NCBI GenBank assembly: GCA_023614405.1
Contig: CM042694.1
Span: 87,341,285 to 87,405,284 of the forward strand
Reading direction: 5' to 3'
From: Avena insularis
Lineage: Eukaryota; Streptophyta; Magnoliopsida; Poales; Poaceae
DNA: 64,000 nucleotides
Part shown: positions 23,680 to 35,206 of the stretch, in pieces
How the letters are laid out: every line of letters begins with the position of its first letter
Numbering within the stretch: position 1 is the first letter of the stretch
Notes under the pieces: model-generated
What the model was told of the DNA's origin: nothing
Database searches by the model: none
Seen by the model: only the letters and a program-made list of their open reading frames with translations
Position numbers and translations under genes: made by a program

Positions 23680-26580
23680 GCTGACGGCGAGCGAGCGAAA
23701 GAGTACCCCCACACGCTCGCTGGATTATCTCGACCGGCAGGTGGGTCCTCCGTGTCATCGGCGGAAGCGACTAGTCGTCTGGTCATAGCGCGTGTCGTCG
23801 CGGACACGTAGGTACGTGCGCGCGCCATGCGAAGCGAAGCGCTGCCAGAAAGCAAGCGTAGGGACACGTGGCCGGTTTACCTGGCAACTCTGCTCGACTT
23901 GGCGCGTATTTTCCTCGCGGATCGACACGACACAGCGAAGCGATCGAGTTTAGCCGACACGACAGCACCTTGGCGCAGCCGAATCGTTTTTTAAAAGGTG
24001 AATCGTCTTGGCGAGGACACGTTTGCCCCCGGTCGTGCTGTACGTACGTACGTAGTACGCGTGGAGGTTCCGGTCGCCTGCCCTGGCGCGGAGCCGAGCA
24101 GAGCAGCATGGCCGTGCACGAGCGAGGAGGAGATGGCCACGCGCGAGACCAACGTGCCTTGATGTACTACTTCTGCAGTACCATTTGTATTTTCATATTT
24201 GACGCTCCATCGATGCAAAGAGCACTGTGCTGCGGTGGTCTCGCTCGGTCCTACTCCACTCGCTAGTAGTACGAGATGCAGATGCTCGATCGAGTAATAA
24301 GTTTCAAAGGCCATTTCCAACTTTTTCAAGCCAAGCCAACGCTTTGGCGTAATCTTTCGAGTTTACAAGGATGTTCTGTTCCGGATCTGCGTCCATGTTT
24401 CCAGAGTACTTCTCCCTTACGAGATCGACAGTAGTAGTAGCTCCAAGCTAATAATGACCAATCATCTGTGGGGACAGGACTACCAAAGGCCTTCTCAACA
24501 AGTGAATGCTTAACTTGGTGCGTTCTCGGATGTGCCCGTTCCACTACAACCAGCAATTTCCGGTGGTACCGTAAGTGCACCAGCTTTTTTTTTTTTTTTG
24601 AAAAGGGAGAGCCCCAAAAGGGGCTGGAAGTCTGTCATTAAAATAAAACGGTGAAGTTACAAATTTTCACGCTAGACCGCAAATACACTAGAATTACAAC
24701 CAGGTCCAAACGCTTTATAAAAAGGACCCTACAAACATCTGAGATAAATCAATCAGGTCCCCCTTCCAATCCGCCTCTGCAATAGCTGGGCCTCGCGATG
24801 GAGGTTGAGAAATCGCCGGAAATCTTCACCGGCGAACTTGTATGCCTCAATATGGCTAACATAATCGGCTGGCACGGAGCCTCCGATTTGGAACTGCAGA
24901 AGATGGTGGCTTCACTTCTCCATGGTTGATTGTTGCCGCATGTACATTGATTTGCTTCACTTCCAGTTACAACCACTGCACTCAGGAAGGGAGGACGAAT
25001 CGAAGTACCTCGACGATGCACAACCAGGGTTCGCTGATGCTGCGCGGTGAAGATGAGCTCCCTCCTCAGTGCTCCTACCCGAGATAAGGAGGGGAAGCCG
25101 AAGAAGATGCAGCCGCAACGAGTCCGATACACACCCTCTCTCAAAGGAGAGAGCAACCACCACCAGATAGAAGAAGGGGGATATGCCGCACCGCTCCGAC
25201 CTCCCTCGCCACCAAGGCCGGCCAAGGAGGAGACGGGCGCACCTGCCAACAGCTGTCCACGACGCACCTCCTCGCCACCAAGGCCGGCCAGGTGCACCGT
25301 CACATCTGCAACCCTTCCACATCCAGTGAGACGAAGATGCTTATTGAGGGGGTGGACCGAGGGAGAGCAGACGGCTCGCTTCCACCATAGAAGCAGAGCA
25401 GTCGCTTCCTTAGCCGCCCGTCCGGCGCCGCACCATAGCACCAGAAGGGCATAGCACCCTTGCAGGCCTCTAGAACCGGCCGGCGACGAGCTTCCCTTCT
25501 CCTCCCCCTCGCCGCCATGGCCGGCCAGGAGGAGAAGGAGAAGCACCGCCACGAACCAGTTCAAGGGGAGGCAGCTGCAGGCCTTATTCACGGAGAGGGA
25601 CGAGATCGAGGGGGGCAACATCTGCTCCGACTGCCAGAGCACAACGCCGACACCACCACCGCTCGAATCGCTCGGGATCTGGCCAAGAAATCCCGCAGCA
25701 GATCTCCAAACTACAGGCATAACGCCCAAAACTCGACTCCTAACCCTACTAGCTACTCCGGCGCCTTTCCTCCGCCATCCCCGGCCGACAGCGCCACCGG
25801 GGAGGGCTCGGGATCGGCCCGGCCGAGAGGGGCGGCGACGGACTCTCAACTAGAGAGAAGGTGGGGAACGAGAGGGGGTTCGGTTCCCGTGCGCCAGCTT
25901 CTGAAGACATTTCGTAGCAACACGCCAAGTCCACACGTACCTGCGTACGTACTCGACCATTCCTTGTAGGGAAAGCATCCTTTTGTGGTACTATTTGCTT
26001 GCATATATAGTATAATCTCTCAGGCTTGCGAAATTGCGAGGACGGTCACAATCACAATCATACGTACACAGATCACGGAGACAATGACTTGCATCCCACA
26101 CGTTCGGTTTTGTTTAGTCCACTAGTTAATCAACGTCCTCCAATGAGCATATCCTCAGGCAGCACCCGTTCACACCTCTCACACGTCTGCATCCGCGTGC
26201 GGTCACTACAAAAAAATAAATATTTTGCGCAATTTGCCTTCTCCCCTTCTCTTCTTTTGGAGACGCAACGCAGAGTATATGCGGTGGGCGTCCGGTTCAC
26301 CGTAGAGCGCACGCACTCGCGGGCGACGAACGAAGCGCCCTCCTCCCCTCCTTTGCTACAGGACGGACTCCACTCGTCGCAAAAGTCAGCGGATACGACT
26401 TGGATCTAAATAGTGACCTCACAAAAGGCATCAGCGCCAGCCTCTCAAGTTGTATACAGCGATGGATTTGACTAGTGTAGCACTCCTACTACCTTGCATT
26501 CACCAGTAATCTTTGCGTCGTACGTGGATTCCATTCACCGGGCGCACCATAGGCAGCCGTGAAATCGTGGTGGTGGTGAT
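23680..26580. repeat. Tandem block copy A (promoter-like plus ruined exon 1)
   Basis: Copy A shares ordered landmarks with copy B at 26781-28352: TCGACCGGCAGGTGGG near the start, GCGAGGACACGTTTGCC, GAGCAGAGCAGCATGG, GGATGTGCCCGT, TTCACACCTCTCACAC, and GCAACGCAGAGTATATGCG. It ends near 26545 with CACCATAGGCA, where copy B has CACCATGGCAGGCA, so the candidate start codon is lost here. It carries the retroposon at 24587-25888. I see no conserved protein between copies, so it looks like duplicated upstream DNA. Confidence 0.7.
24587..25888 (-). mobile_element. Poly(A) retroposon with 12-bp target duplication
   Basis: The element is flanked by GTGCACCAGCTT (24575-24586) and GTGCGCCAGCTT (25889-25900), a 12-bp target-site duplication with one mismatch. 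On the minus strand it ends in a poly(A) tail (the T-run at about 24585-24599). Tail, orientation and variable-length duplication indicate LINE-mediated retroposition. The 5' part is GC-rich, like a 5' UTR. A 366-codon frame on the minus strand has no recognisable domain and the composition of chance translation. I interpret it as a non-autonomous LINE derivative or processed transcript. The copy appears not to be grossly 5'-truncated, but its source is unknown. Confidence 0.78.
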
Positions 26581-26780
26581 TAGGCCAAGAACACAGCTTT
26601 GGCTTTGGCGACACCTTCTTCTTTTGGCCTTTTCGGCGGAAAGGAATGTATGCTCTTTGACTTGTTGTCTTTGCCCCTCGGAATGTATGTCCTGACTCCT
26701 GCGTGATAGGTAGGAAGATAACTTGATGTAAAAAGTTGTTAGTCCTTCTCTACGGTGGGGCATACGTGGAAGATACTAAT

Positions 26781-28352
26781 ACAGGATTAGCTCGACCGGC
26801 AGGTGGGCCTCTCATGTCATGGAAGAAAGTTTCTGGTCACATACTCACATCTCACATGCTCAGAGCGCGTGTGGTCGTCGTCGCGGTGACTGACGCCCGA
26901 GAACGGCACACGTAGACGTACGCCAACGCCAGCAAGCCGGGGGACACGCGGCTCTTATTCGGGAGCTTTCGCCTGCGGGCGGGTTTTCCTTCCGTCGTAT
27001 TGACACGACACGGCGTCTGTGTTTACCGACACGTTTTGTTAATCGTCTTGGCGAGGACACGTTTGCCTCGGTCGGTCTCGCTAGCAACAAGCTCACTCCT
27101 GACGTGCTGTACGTACTACGCGTGGAGTGTCCGGTGGGCTGCCTGCCTTGGTGCGGAGCAGCAGAGCAGCATGGTCGAGCTAGCTCGATCGATACGAACG
27201 AGCAGATGGAGACGCTGTCTCCATGTACGACACACGCTCTAATGCAGAGCTCAGTGAGCTCTCTCTCTTTTTCTGAAACGTAGTTAGTGCAGTGCAGCCT
27301 TTAGCCCGGAAACGCAGATAGATTTGAGAGGTCCTTCTCTTTCCACCTTTCCAGCCGATGTTTTGGTTTGGAGCCTAACTTTCCAATATGTGCGATGTGC
27401 CCGTGCCGTAATTTCTCAACTTCACGAGGATGTTACGGAGATCAGACCAGGCTTCCAGGGAGTACTTACTTCTGCCTTAATAGATTAGAAGATCACCGTC
27501 GAGAGTGACGACCAGCAAGCAAATTAAATTAAATTAAAAGGACGGCTACCTTCCAACGGAATGCATTCATGATCCAAAACACCAAATAGACGCATCAAAT
27601 TGCAGCCGCACGCACGCACGTTTGGCTTTGTTTACTCCATTAATAACTAATTAATAAACGTCCGGCGAATAAGCAGATTCCCAGGGAGCACCAGTTCACA
27701 CCTCTCACACACTTCACACGCTCGCGTGCAGGTCACCACAAAAATCCTGCGATTTGCACGCCTCCACGAGTACCTATCATCATCTGTACTTTACCGAAGC
27801 CATCTCTATCGCGCACAGTCGAAATTAAGAAGACGGTGAGCTCAGTCTCCAGATGAGCTTCAGCACTACAGTAGATTTTCTGGATCTCTATCTCGCTAAC
27901 TCGGTCTCTTGATCAGGAACAATAATCACAAGAAGAGTTCCGGGCTGATACTTTTTGTGCGGTCTTATTATGCCCTCCCTTGGCCCTCCTCTTTTGGAGA
28001 TGCAACGCAGAGTATATGCGCACGGTTATTGGCGCCCGATTCGCCGTAGAGCTCACGCAGATCAAGAATTCGGTCGTGCGGGTCCGGGCGGCGGCACCGA
28101 ATCCTTTCCTTCTTCACCGTTCCTCCCAAAAGTTTGTGATCGCAATGGATATTTGGATGGTGACCTCAAAGAAACAATCCTGGACAGCCAAAAGATAATA
28201 CTCTGTATCAGAGATTGCGATCGATTGACTAGTGTACAACTTTTGTCCCTAGCTATATATCATGTTACCTAGCTTCTTCGTCAATATTGTTCATGTCGTG
28301 GATTCGGATTCATCTGTCACCATGGCAGGCACTGGCAGCAGCGAGATCATGG
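26781..28352. repeat. Tandem block copy B
   Basis: Second copy of the promoter-like block, with the same landmarks in the same order as copy A and without the retroposon, so the copies can be aligned across that site. It includes several ACGTG-containing words and a TTTGGAGATGCAACGCAGAG stretch shared with copy A. It ends at a candidate first exon (28322-28351). Confidence 0.72.
28322..28351 (+). pseudogene. Candidate first coding exon of a lost gene
   Basis: An ATG in the good context CACCATGG starts MAGTGSSEIM and is followed at 28352 by a strong GTGAGT splice donor. Nothing downstream continues a protein. The next recognisable features are a MITE and unclassified repeats. Copy A has ATA at the equivalent position. 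I infer exon 1 of a small duplicated gene whose body has been lost. This rests on context and splice-site quality alone. Confidence 0.35.
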
Positions 28353-28855
28353 TGAGTCGCCTTCTTTGACCTTTTTTCTGGAGGGAAAATAGATTTACGC
28401 TTAGTTTGGCAGCTCAGTTTTCTCCAAACCAAAGCAATCCTAGGGCCATACTGTTTTCAATGCGCGAGAAATACTATAGCGGTCATGACATCTTCTCTCC
28501 GACAGTGGTGAGTGACACTGTATTGACGGAGTGGGGGTTTCGAGAGTGGGTTTGGTTTTTGTGCGGGCTTGGCCCTATGGCGAGTATGGGCGTGGCCCCG
28601 ACGTTTAACCATTGTAGTATGGTTTTCGCTCATTTTTACGCTAATTTGCTAGGCACATTCCTCTTAATTAATGGATAAGGAAAATCTCTTGTCTTTGTTT
28701 TAAAAAAGTTGACAGTGAGGTAGCGACGCGAACCCTTTTGCCCGCTAGATAAGCGGTGGGCCGGGCGTGTTAGCGAGAGATGAGCCTGGTCGAATGGCGC
28801 GAGCTTGCTCGTGGCCGGAGCATATGCCCGTGAGATCGACAACGGGAAACAACTA

Positions 28856-29020
28856 CTCCCTCCGTTTTAAAATATACGATGTTTTTAGTTTGTAAAAAGA
28901 GTGTATTTAGATTTCTTTTAGTGTGTAGATTCAATCTAAACCTAGATGAACCTACACACTAAAAATAATCTAGATATACTCCTTTTACAAAGCCCATCTT
29001 ATATTTTGAAACGGAGGGAG
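28856..29020. mobile_element. Stowaway MITE
   Basis: This 165-bp element begins CTCCCTCCGTTTTAAAATA and ends with the complement TATTTTGAAACGGAGGGAG, flanked by TA at 28854-28855 and 29021-29022. It is a typical grass Stowaway and is folded by its inverted termini and an inner CACACTAAAA/TTTTAGTGTG pair. Confidence 0.94.
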
Positions 29021-29022
29021 TA

Positions 29023-29640
29023 GTATTTTAGGCGCTCTCGCGGAATGGATACACTCTTTGTTTCGCGAAAATTTCACGGGTCTATCAATAATCTTTATCA
29101 ACAGTGTAAAAGGTCTAAAGTAATAAAAATCACAAATAGGTCTATGGACCATCTAGCGATGATAAAAAAAACTAGCATGAGCCAAAAGCGCGTCATCTTC
29201 GTCCTCGCATCTCTATCATCGTAGCTGGGCAAAATTTAACATAGTAGAGCTTTTTTAATTAGACAGACGATAAACTATCAAGTTAAGACCTTTGATCACA
29301 TCTGATCCATAGATCGAATGGAACTAAACAGAAACCACACCAACGAAAGGCTAAAACAGACCGGATCCGAGGAGATCCATTAGACACATGATTTCACAAG
29401 TCCTCCGTCGTCTCTAAATGTATCACGAGAGCGAGGAAAGTACGAAAAGAACATTATAAAATAGGTTAAAAAAAAGGAAACCCTTCCATCCAAAAAGAGG
29501 CCATGTTTCGGCCACACCTTCCATCGTCAATGGCCCACCGGAGATGGAACGGACCAGCTGGGGTCGCCGGCGATAGGTACGGAGCCTAGATAGGTTTTGG
29601 AATTGCCTCGATCGCCTCTCTCGCACGTACCGGTCCGTAG
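29023..29640. repeat. Unclassified repeat-like sequence
   Basis: There is no protein-like frame. The text around 29080-29560 (CACGGGTCTATCAA, AATCACAAATAGGTCTATGG, GAGATGGAACGGACCA) has the feel of an untranslated region of a grass retroelement. I recognise the style but cannot name the family or its ends. Confidence 0.3.
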
Positions 29641-30242
29641 TGGATAGTAGTATTTCCTCTTGGCTTGACACGACACGCTGAAGCAAGCGAGTTTGGCCTG
29701 GCACGTTTGCTTGCTTAGCTGGTCTTCTGGTTAGTAGCGAGGCCACGTTTGCATTGATCTTGCTAGCCAGCTCACTCGTGACACGTGCTTGCATTGTGGG
29801 AGGGGGTTCGCCTCAGTCCATCGCGTGAGCTGCCAGAACAGCTTGGTCGTCCCCGATCGATACGAACGAGGAGAGATGCTCCTTGTCTCCACGTGCGAGA
29901 CACGCGCTACTCGATGCAGAGTACTGAGCTCTTTCAACATGCAGGCAAGCATACTGCATATATAGGCAACCTTTGTCGTCCAAGAAACATTGCTCGTATG
30001 TACTCGCTCCGTTTCGAAAATATTTTTTTAAGTACTCCCTCAGATGAATCTATGTAGTAAATATAGATTCATCTAAATTTTGAGAAATATGTGACATCCA
30101 TTTTAAGATGGAGAAGGTTCTAGTAGTTTAATTTGAATTGTTAGGAAGGTTTACATTTAGCCAAAGATCGATCGGTGCAAAATTCATTTGATGGTATACC
30201 AAAACCCTCTCAACAAGTCAACGCTTAATTTGGTGGTGTTCC
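29640..30242. repeat. Tandem block copy C, left part
   Basis: Third, more diverged copy of the block. It has TAGCCAGCTCACTCGTGAC and CGATCGATACGAACGAG like copy B, and CTCTCAACAAGTCAACGCTTAA like copy A. It ends at the CACTA insertion, and its continuation is at 61419 (GGATGTGCCCGTTCCACTAC). A decayed CTCGCTCCGTTTCGAAAAT at about 30006 suggests a truncated Stowaway inside it. Confidence 0.65.
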
Positions 30243-30302
30243 CACTGGTAGAAAGAGCGCCTTTGGTCCAGCGCGCAAAATCCATTGCTTCCGGTTTGTT
30301 TC

Positions 30303-30480
30303 GATAATTGGGACCAATGCCAGGCACCGGTCCCGGTTCATGCCGCCTCGACATTGGTCGGTTCATCTCTAAGCATTGGTTCCGGGTCGTGGCATGAACC
30401 AGGACCAATGCCCCCCGCGACGCACACGTGGCGCTCTGCGGGACATTGGTCCCGGTTCATGCCACGAACCGGAACCAAAA
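30303..30480. repeat. Left subterminal repeats of the CACTA element
   Basis: Several copies of GGGACCAATG and its complement CATTGGTCCCGG alternate in both orientations, for example around 30309, 30350, 30408 and 30445. Subterminal arrays like this are the binding sites for the CACTA transposase partner protein in characterised elements. The matching array is at 61140-61395. Confidence 0.85.
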
Positions 30481-30706
30481 ATTCCGCGACGGTCAGCAGT
30501 TCAGGATAATTAATATAAATTAATTCGGGGCAGAAATTAATTCGGGGCAGAAATTAATTCGAGTCAGAAATTAATTCGAGGTAGAAATTGAATTGATCAG
30601 TATTTTTGAAAAAAAATTCACAAATTAATCGAGACAGAGATCTAAATTGAGACATTTTATTATTTTACCACAAATTTTTCCATACAAAGATGCGACTTTA
30701 CAAATT

Positions 30707-31170
30707 TTCCTAGTCGACAACACTTCCGCTGCCGCTGTCCTCCGAGCCGCTGTCCTCCGAGCCACCGGCTTCCTCGTCGTCGTCGGATAAAATCTCCACG
30801 ATTTCGGCGTTGTTGAAGCGGAGCTCCTTCTGCGCGCTAGCGATGGCGGTGTAGATGGTCCGTCGAGACGGACAGAACATCTCCCGCCCTTCTTGGTTGC
30901 GGCGATCCGGTGCACGGCGCCCGTCCACGATCGGTTGCCAAGCTTGGCCTTCCGCTCCTTCTTGAGCGATCGGGGCGATCTTGGCTGGCGGCATTTGGCG
31001 GCGATGCTCCGCGATGACGTACTCCATCTCGTATCCGTGGGGGTTGAGGAGCGGAGCCACCGGCACACCCGCCTCGCTGATGCGAAATCTGCGGGAATGG
31101 TCGCGCGCGGCGGCACGAGGATGCCGTAGTACGCAAACATCGCTGCCTCGTAGTGGTTGAGAGTGGGCAT
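30707..31170 (-). pseudogene. Antisense ORF in the CACTA 5' region, frameshifted
   Basis: On the minus strand, two overlapping frames join into one protein-like reading: PTLNHYEAAMFAYYGILVPP (about 31170-31110), then after a frameshift near 31085 VAPLLNPHGYEMEYVIAEHR, IVDGRRAPDRRNQEGREM, and a highly acidic tail EILSDDDEEAGG with SEDSGS repeats, ending at about 30710. Codon bias and charge pattern suggest a once-real protein. I do not recognise a domain. Similar acidic-tailed reading frames appear to accompany grass CACTA elements, but that is from memory. It runs divergently from the transposase gene and may share its promoter region. Confidence 0.5.
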
Positions 31171-31477
31171 CTCCATGGAGGCACGGTGGAGATTGGAGAG
31201 GGAGGGGAGGCGAGACGACGGCGCGGTGGAGAGGCGATGGCTAAAGGGGTGGGGTGGAGATGGACTACAGAGAGGCCGAGGCGATGGCGAAAGTAAGAGC
31301 TGTGGCCTCATATTTATACACGGGGACGATGAAGCGACGGTGGACATTGTTTCCGGTTATTGCCACCGGGACCAATGACCTGGGTGGGGTGCGAGCTGCT
31401 GGGCCACCACGTGTCGCGCGGGAGGGGCTTTGGTCCCGGTTCGTGGCAATAACTGGGACCAAAAACCCTTCCCTGGC

Positions 31478-31486
31478 TATATATAA
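31478..31486 (+). promoter_or_regulatory. Candidate TATA box of the CACTA transposase gene
   Basis: TATATATAA lies about 260 bases upstream of the first transposase-domain exon, just after a GGTCCCGG...CTGGGACC inverted pair (31431-31460). Spacing and sequence fit a plant core promoter. The function is inferred. Confidence 0.5.
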
Positions 31487-31745
31487 GCCTAGCCCTTTGC
31501 CCACCAAATTTTTCTGGATTGTGTGTGAGGTGTGGGTGCTAGCCTTTTTTTCTTTGATTGCACACAAGGTGTTCGACGAAATGTCCGAGCCACACTTTAG
31601 TTCGCACAACACGGTATCCTCGGCTGAGGTTAGCAACCTTATCTTCTTTATCTATAACTGATACAAAAATATTGCATGTGTCCATGTAGGATGGTCATTT
31701 TACTATTCACAATGTTATTGTAATGATTAATTATTATGACGCAGA

Positions 31746-34700
31746 TCGATGCACGGATGCGATGGATGTATGGCGACCGACGCCATTCCGATTTTATTGC
31801 AGGCCTGCATAAATTTATCGATTTGGCTAAGGCAAACAAAGTGGATAATTTTATGCCTTGTCCCTGCGTCGACTGTCGGAACGTGGCGGAGCACTCTGCC
31901 CCAAGAATCCTTCAAAGCCATCTGCTTCGGAGAGGTTTCATGCCCAGATATTATTGTTGGGCCATGCACGGAGAAATAGGGGTTAGGCTGGAAGAAAATG
32001 AAGAAGAGGATGATGATGACAGCTATCCTATGCCCCCTGAAGAATACGGTGATACTGCAATGGAAGACAATGAAGAAGAGGGAGGCGACAATGAAGAAGA
32101 AGAAGAACGGGCATCGGATGAGCCTGCTGATGGTCTTGGTCGGGTCATTTCTGATGCAAAGCAACAATGTGATACAAAAAGGGAGAAGCTTAAGTTGGAG
32201 GCCATGCAAAAGGATCACAAAAAGTTATTATACCCAAATTGCAAAGATGGCAGCACAAAGCTCGGTACTACACTTGAACTGCTGAAATGTAAGGCAGAGA
32301 CTGGCTTATCTGACAAGGGATTTAAGAAGTTACTGAAAATAATGAAGTCGAAGCTTCCAAAGGATAACGAGCTGCCCGAGACAACGTACGAAGCAAAGAA
32401 GACTATCTGCCCTCTAGGATTAGATGTGGAGAAGATATATGCATACATTAATGACTGCATCCTGTACCGCGGTGAGAAGTACAAGAATATGGATAAATGC
32501 ACGGTATGCACTACATGTCGATACAGGATCAGACAAGATGACCCTGGTGATGTTGAGGGCGATGACGAGCCCTCCAGGAAGAGGGTTCCTGCTAAGGTTA
32601 TGTGGTATGCTCCTATAATACCATGGTTGAAACGTCTGTTTAGAAATAAAGAGCATGCCAGGTTGTTGCATGGTACAAACAAGACCGTAAGAAAGACGGG
32701 AAACTGAGACACCCCGCCGATGGGTCGCAGTGGAGAAACATCGAGAGAAAGTACTCGAACTTTGCAGGTGACGCGAGGAACTTATGGTTTGGTCTAAGTA
32801 CAGACGGCATGAATCCTTTTGGGGAGCAGAGATCTAGTCACAGCACCTGGCCAGTGACTCTATGTATCTACAACCTTCCTCCTTGGTTGTGCATGAAGCG
32901 GAAGTTCATTATGATGCCAGTGCTCATCCAAGGACTGAAGCAACCCGGCAACGACATTGATGTGTACCTAAGGCCATTAGTCGATGAACTTTTGCAGTTG
33001 TGGGCAGAACCAGGTGTAAAGGTGTGGGATGAGCACAAACAGGAGCCATTTGACCTGCGAGCGTTGTTGTTCGTAACCATCAATGATTGACCTGCTCTTA
33101 GTAACATGTCAGGACAGTCAAACAAGGGATACAATGCATGCACGCACTGTTTAGATAATTCTAAAGGTACATATTTGGATAAATGTAAGAAGGTTGTGTA
33201 CCTGGGGTGTCGTAAATTTCTTCCGACTAATCATCAAGTAAGAAAGAAAGGCAAGAATTTCAACGGTGAGGCAGATTACCGGAAGAAGCCTAAGCTCCCT
33301 AAAGGTGCTGATGTATTTGATATGGTGAAGGACCTAGAAGTAATCTTTGGAAAGGGTCCTGGCGGTCAATCTATTCCGAAAGATCCCATTACTGGACACA
33401 CGGCCATGTGGAAAAAGAAATCTATATTTTGGGAGCTTGAGTATTGGAAATACCTAGAGGTCCGTTCTTCAATCGACGTGATGCACGTGATGAAGAATCT
33501 TTGCGTGAACCTGCTAGGCTTCTTGGGCGTGTATGGGAAGACAAAAGATACACCAGAAGCATGGGAGGACCAGCAACGTATCAAAGACCCATACAACAAG
33601 CATACTGATAAAGGACGTGAATACTTAAGTAGCTACGCTCTTACCAGAGCAGAGAAGGAAATCTTTTTTAAAGTCCTTTACAGTATCAAGGTCCCGGCTG
33701 GCTTCTCGTCAAATATAAAGAGAATAATAAATATGGCAGAGAAAAAAATTTAGAACCTAAAGTCTCATGATTGCCACGTGATTATGACACAGTTGTTTCC
33801 GGTTGCATTGAGGGGGCTTCTACCGGAAAATGTTCGATTAGCCATTGTGAAGCTATGTGCATTCCTCAATGCAATATCTCAGAAGTTAATCGATCGAGAA
33901 AATCTGGAAAGGCTACACAAGGATGTGGTCCAATGTCTTGTCAGTTTTGAGTTGGTGTTCCCCCCGTCCTTCTTCAATATTATGACGCATCTCTTAGTTC
34001 ACCTAGTCGAAGAGATTTACATTCTCGGTCCTGTATTTCTGCATAATATGTTCCCCTTCGAGAGGTTCATGGGAGTCTTAAAGAAATATGTTCGTAACCG
34101 TGCTAGACCAGAAGGAAGTATCTCCAAGGGCTATGGAACAGAGGAGGTCATTGGGTTCTGTGTAGACTTTCTTCCTGACCTTAAGCCGATTGGTGTTCCT
34201 AAATCACGGTATGAGGGGAGACTGAGTGGAAAAGGCACGCTAGGAAAGAAAGCAATGATATTTAGGGACGGACATTCTTTGAATCAAGCACACTACATAG
34301 TTCTCCAAAGTTCTACATTCGTGGCTCCGTATATAGAGGAACACATGAATGTTGTACGCTCCAAGTTCCCGGGGAAGGATGACTACTGGATTAAAGAAAA
34401 TCACATGGAGACTTTCAGCACTTGGTTGCAATTACATCTCATGAATGACACCACTATTGGAGATCAGCTCTACTTGTTGGTCGCGACACCATCTACGACT
34501 GTATTGACTTTCCAAGGGTACGAGATAAATGGAAATACATTTTACACGATTGCCCAAGATAAAAAGAGCACCAACCAAAACAGTGGTGTCCGCTTTGATG
34601 CAACATGCGAGAATGAGAAAAAGGACACATACTATGGTTACATAGAGGAGATATGGGAACTTGACTATGGACCTACTTTTAAGGTCCCTTTGTTTCGGTG

Positions 34701-35079
34701 CAGTTGGGTCAACATGAATGGAGAAGGGGTAAAGGTAGACCAGCTGTATGGAATGACAACAGTGGATCTCAAGAATCTTGATTACAGAGACGAACCATTC
34801 GTCCTAGCCAATGATGTGGCTCAGTTTTTTTATGTGAAGGACATGTCCTCTAGACCGAAAAAAGAAAAAAATAAGGAAACGAATACATCAGACGATGAGC
34901 CCAGGCGTCACATAGTTCTTTCAGGGAAAAGAAACATCGCGGGAGTCGAGGACAAGACAAACATGTCAGCAAACTATGATAAGTTTGATGAAATTCCGCC
35001 CTTCACCGTGAAAACTGACCCAAGCATCCCGTTAAGCAAAGAAGATGCTCCATGGTTACGGCCTAAGAAACGATCATAG
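31746..35079 (+). pseudogene. CACTA TNP2-type transposase, disrupted
   Basis: The domains in order are as follows. A transposase-associated N-terminal domain (MYGDRRHSDFIAGLHKF, PCPCVDCRN) is at about 31763-31960. An acidic Glu/Asp-rich linker is at about 31990-32140. The Transposase_21/TNP2 core is at about 32590-33740, with LSTDGMNPFG and SIDVMHVMKNL carrying likely catalytic Asp residues and CTHCLDNSK between them. A DUF4218-like region (HDCHVIMTQLFPVALRGLLP) is at 33765-34190, and a DUF4216-like region (DQLYGMTTVDLKNLDYRDEP) is near 34740-34800. It ends at 35079. Three lesions are visible: a small deletion/frameshift near 32670, a TGA at 33088-33090 where the family has Trp (IND*PALSN), and a TAG at 33751-33753 where it has Gln. 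It cuts and reinserts DNA in intact relatives. This copy cannot be translated fully. Confidence 0.92.
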
Positions 35080-35109
35080 GCAAGGGATCGACATACGCGA
35101 CGAAGGATT

Positions 35110-35206
35110 CATATCCTAAACCCTAAACCCTATGTAAATCTATGTAATGTATGGAAACTTTATGTGATGTATGGAAACTTTATGTGATGTATCGAAACTT
35201 TATGTA
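35110..35206. repeat. Short tandem repeat after the transposase gene
   Basis: About four copies of a roughly 21-bp unit (TATGTGATGTATGGAAACTT with variants) run from about 35145 into the 142-bp array. A telomere-like CCTAAACCCTAAACCC lies at about 35113 but is only two units long. Confidence 0.75.

Noticed and set aside
24749..25849. 366-codon open frame on the minus strand
   Set aside because: It lies within a poly(A) retroposon, is GC-rich, has open frames on several strands, and shows no domain or sensible codon pattern.
30000..30110. A third Stowaway MITE
   Set aside because: Only one end (CTCGCTCCGTTTCGAAAAT) is visible. I found no paired terminus, so it is at most a truncated relic.
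31727..32218. Hydrophobic 163-codon frame on the minus strand
   Set aside because: It is antisense to the transposase N-terminus and its acidic linker. The hydrophobicity is the mirror of Glu/Asp codons.
35113..35130. Telomere-type CCCTAAA repeat
   Set aside because: Only two units, too short to indicate an interstitial telomere.
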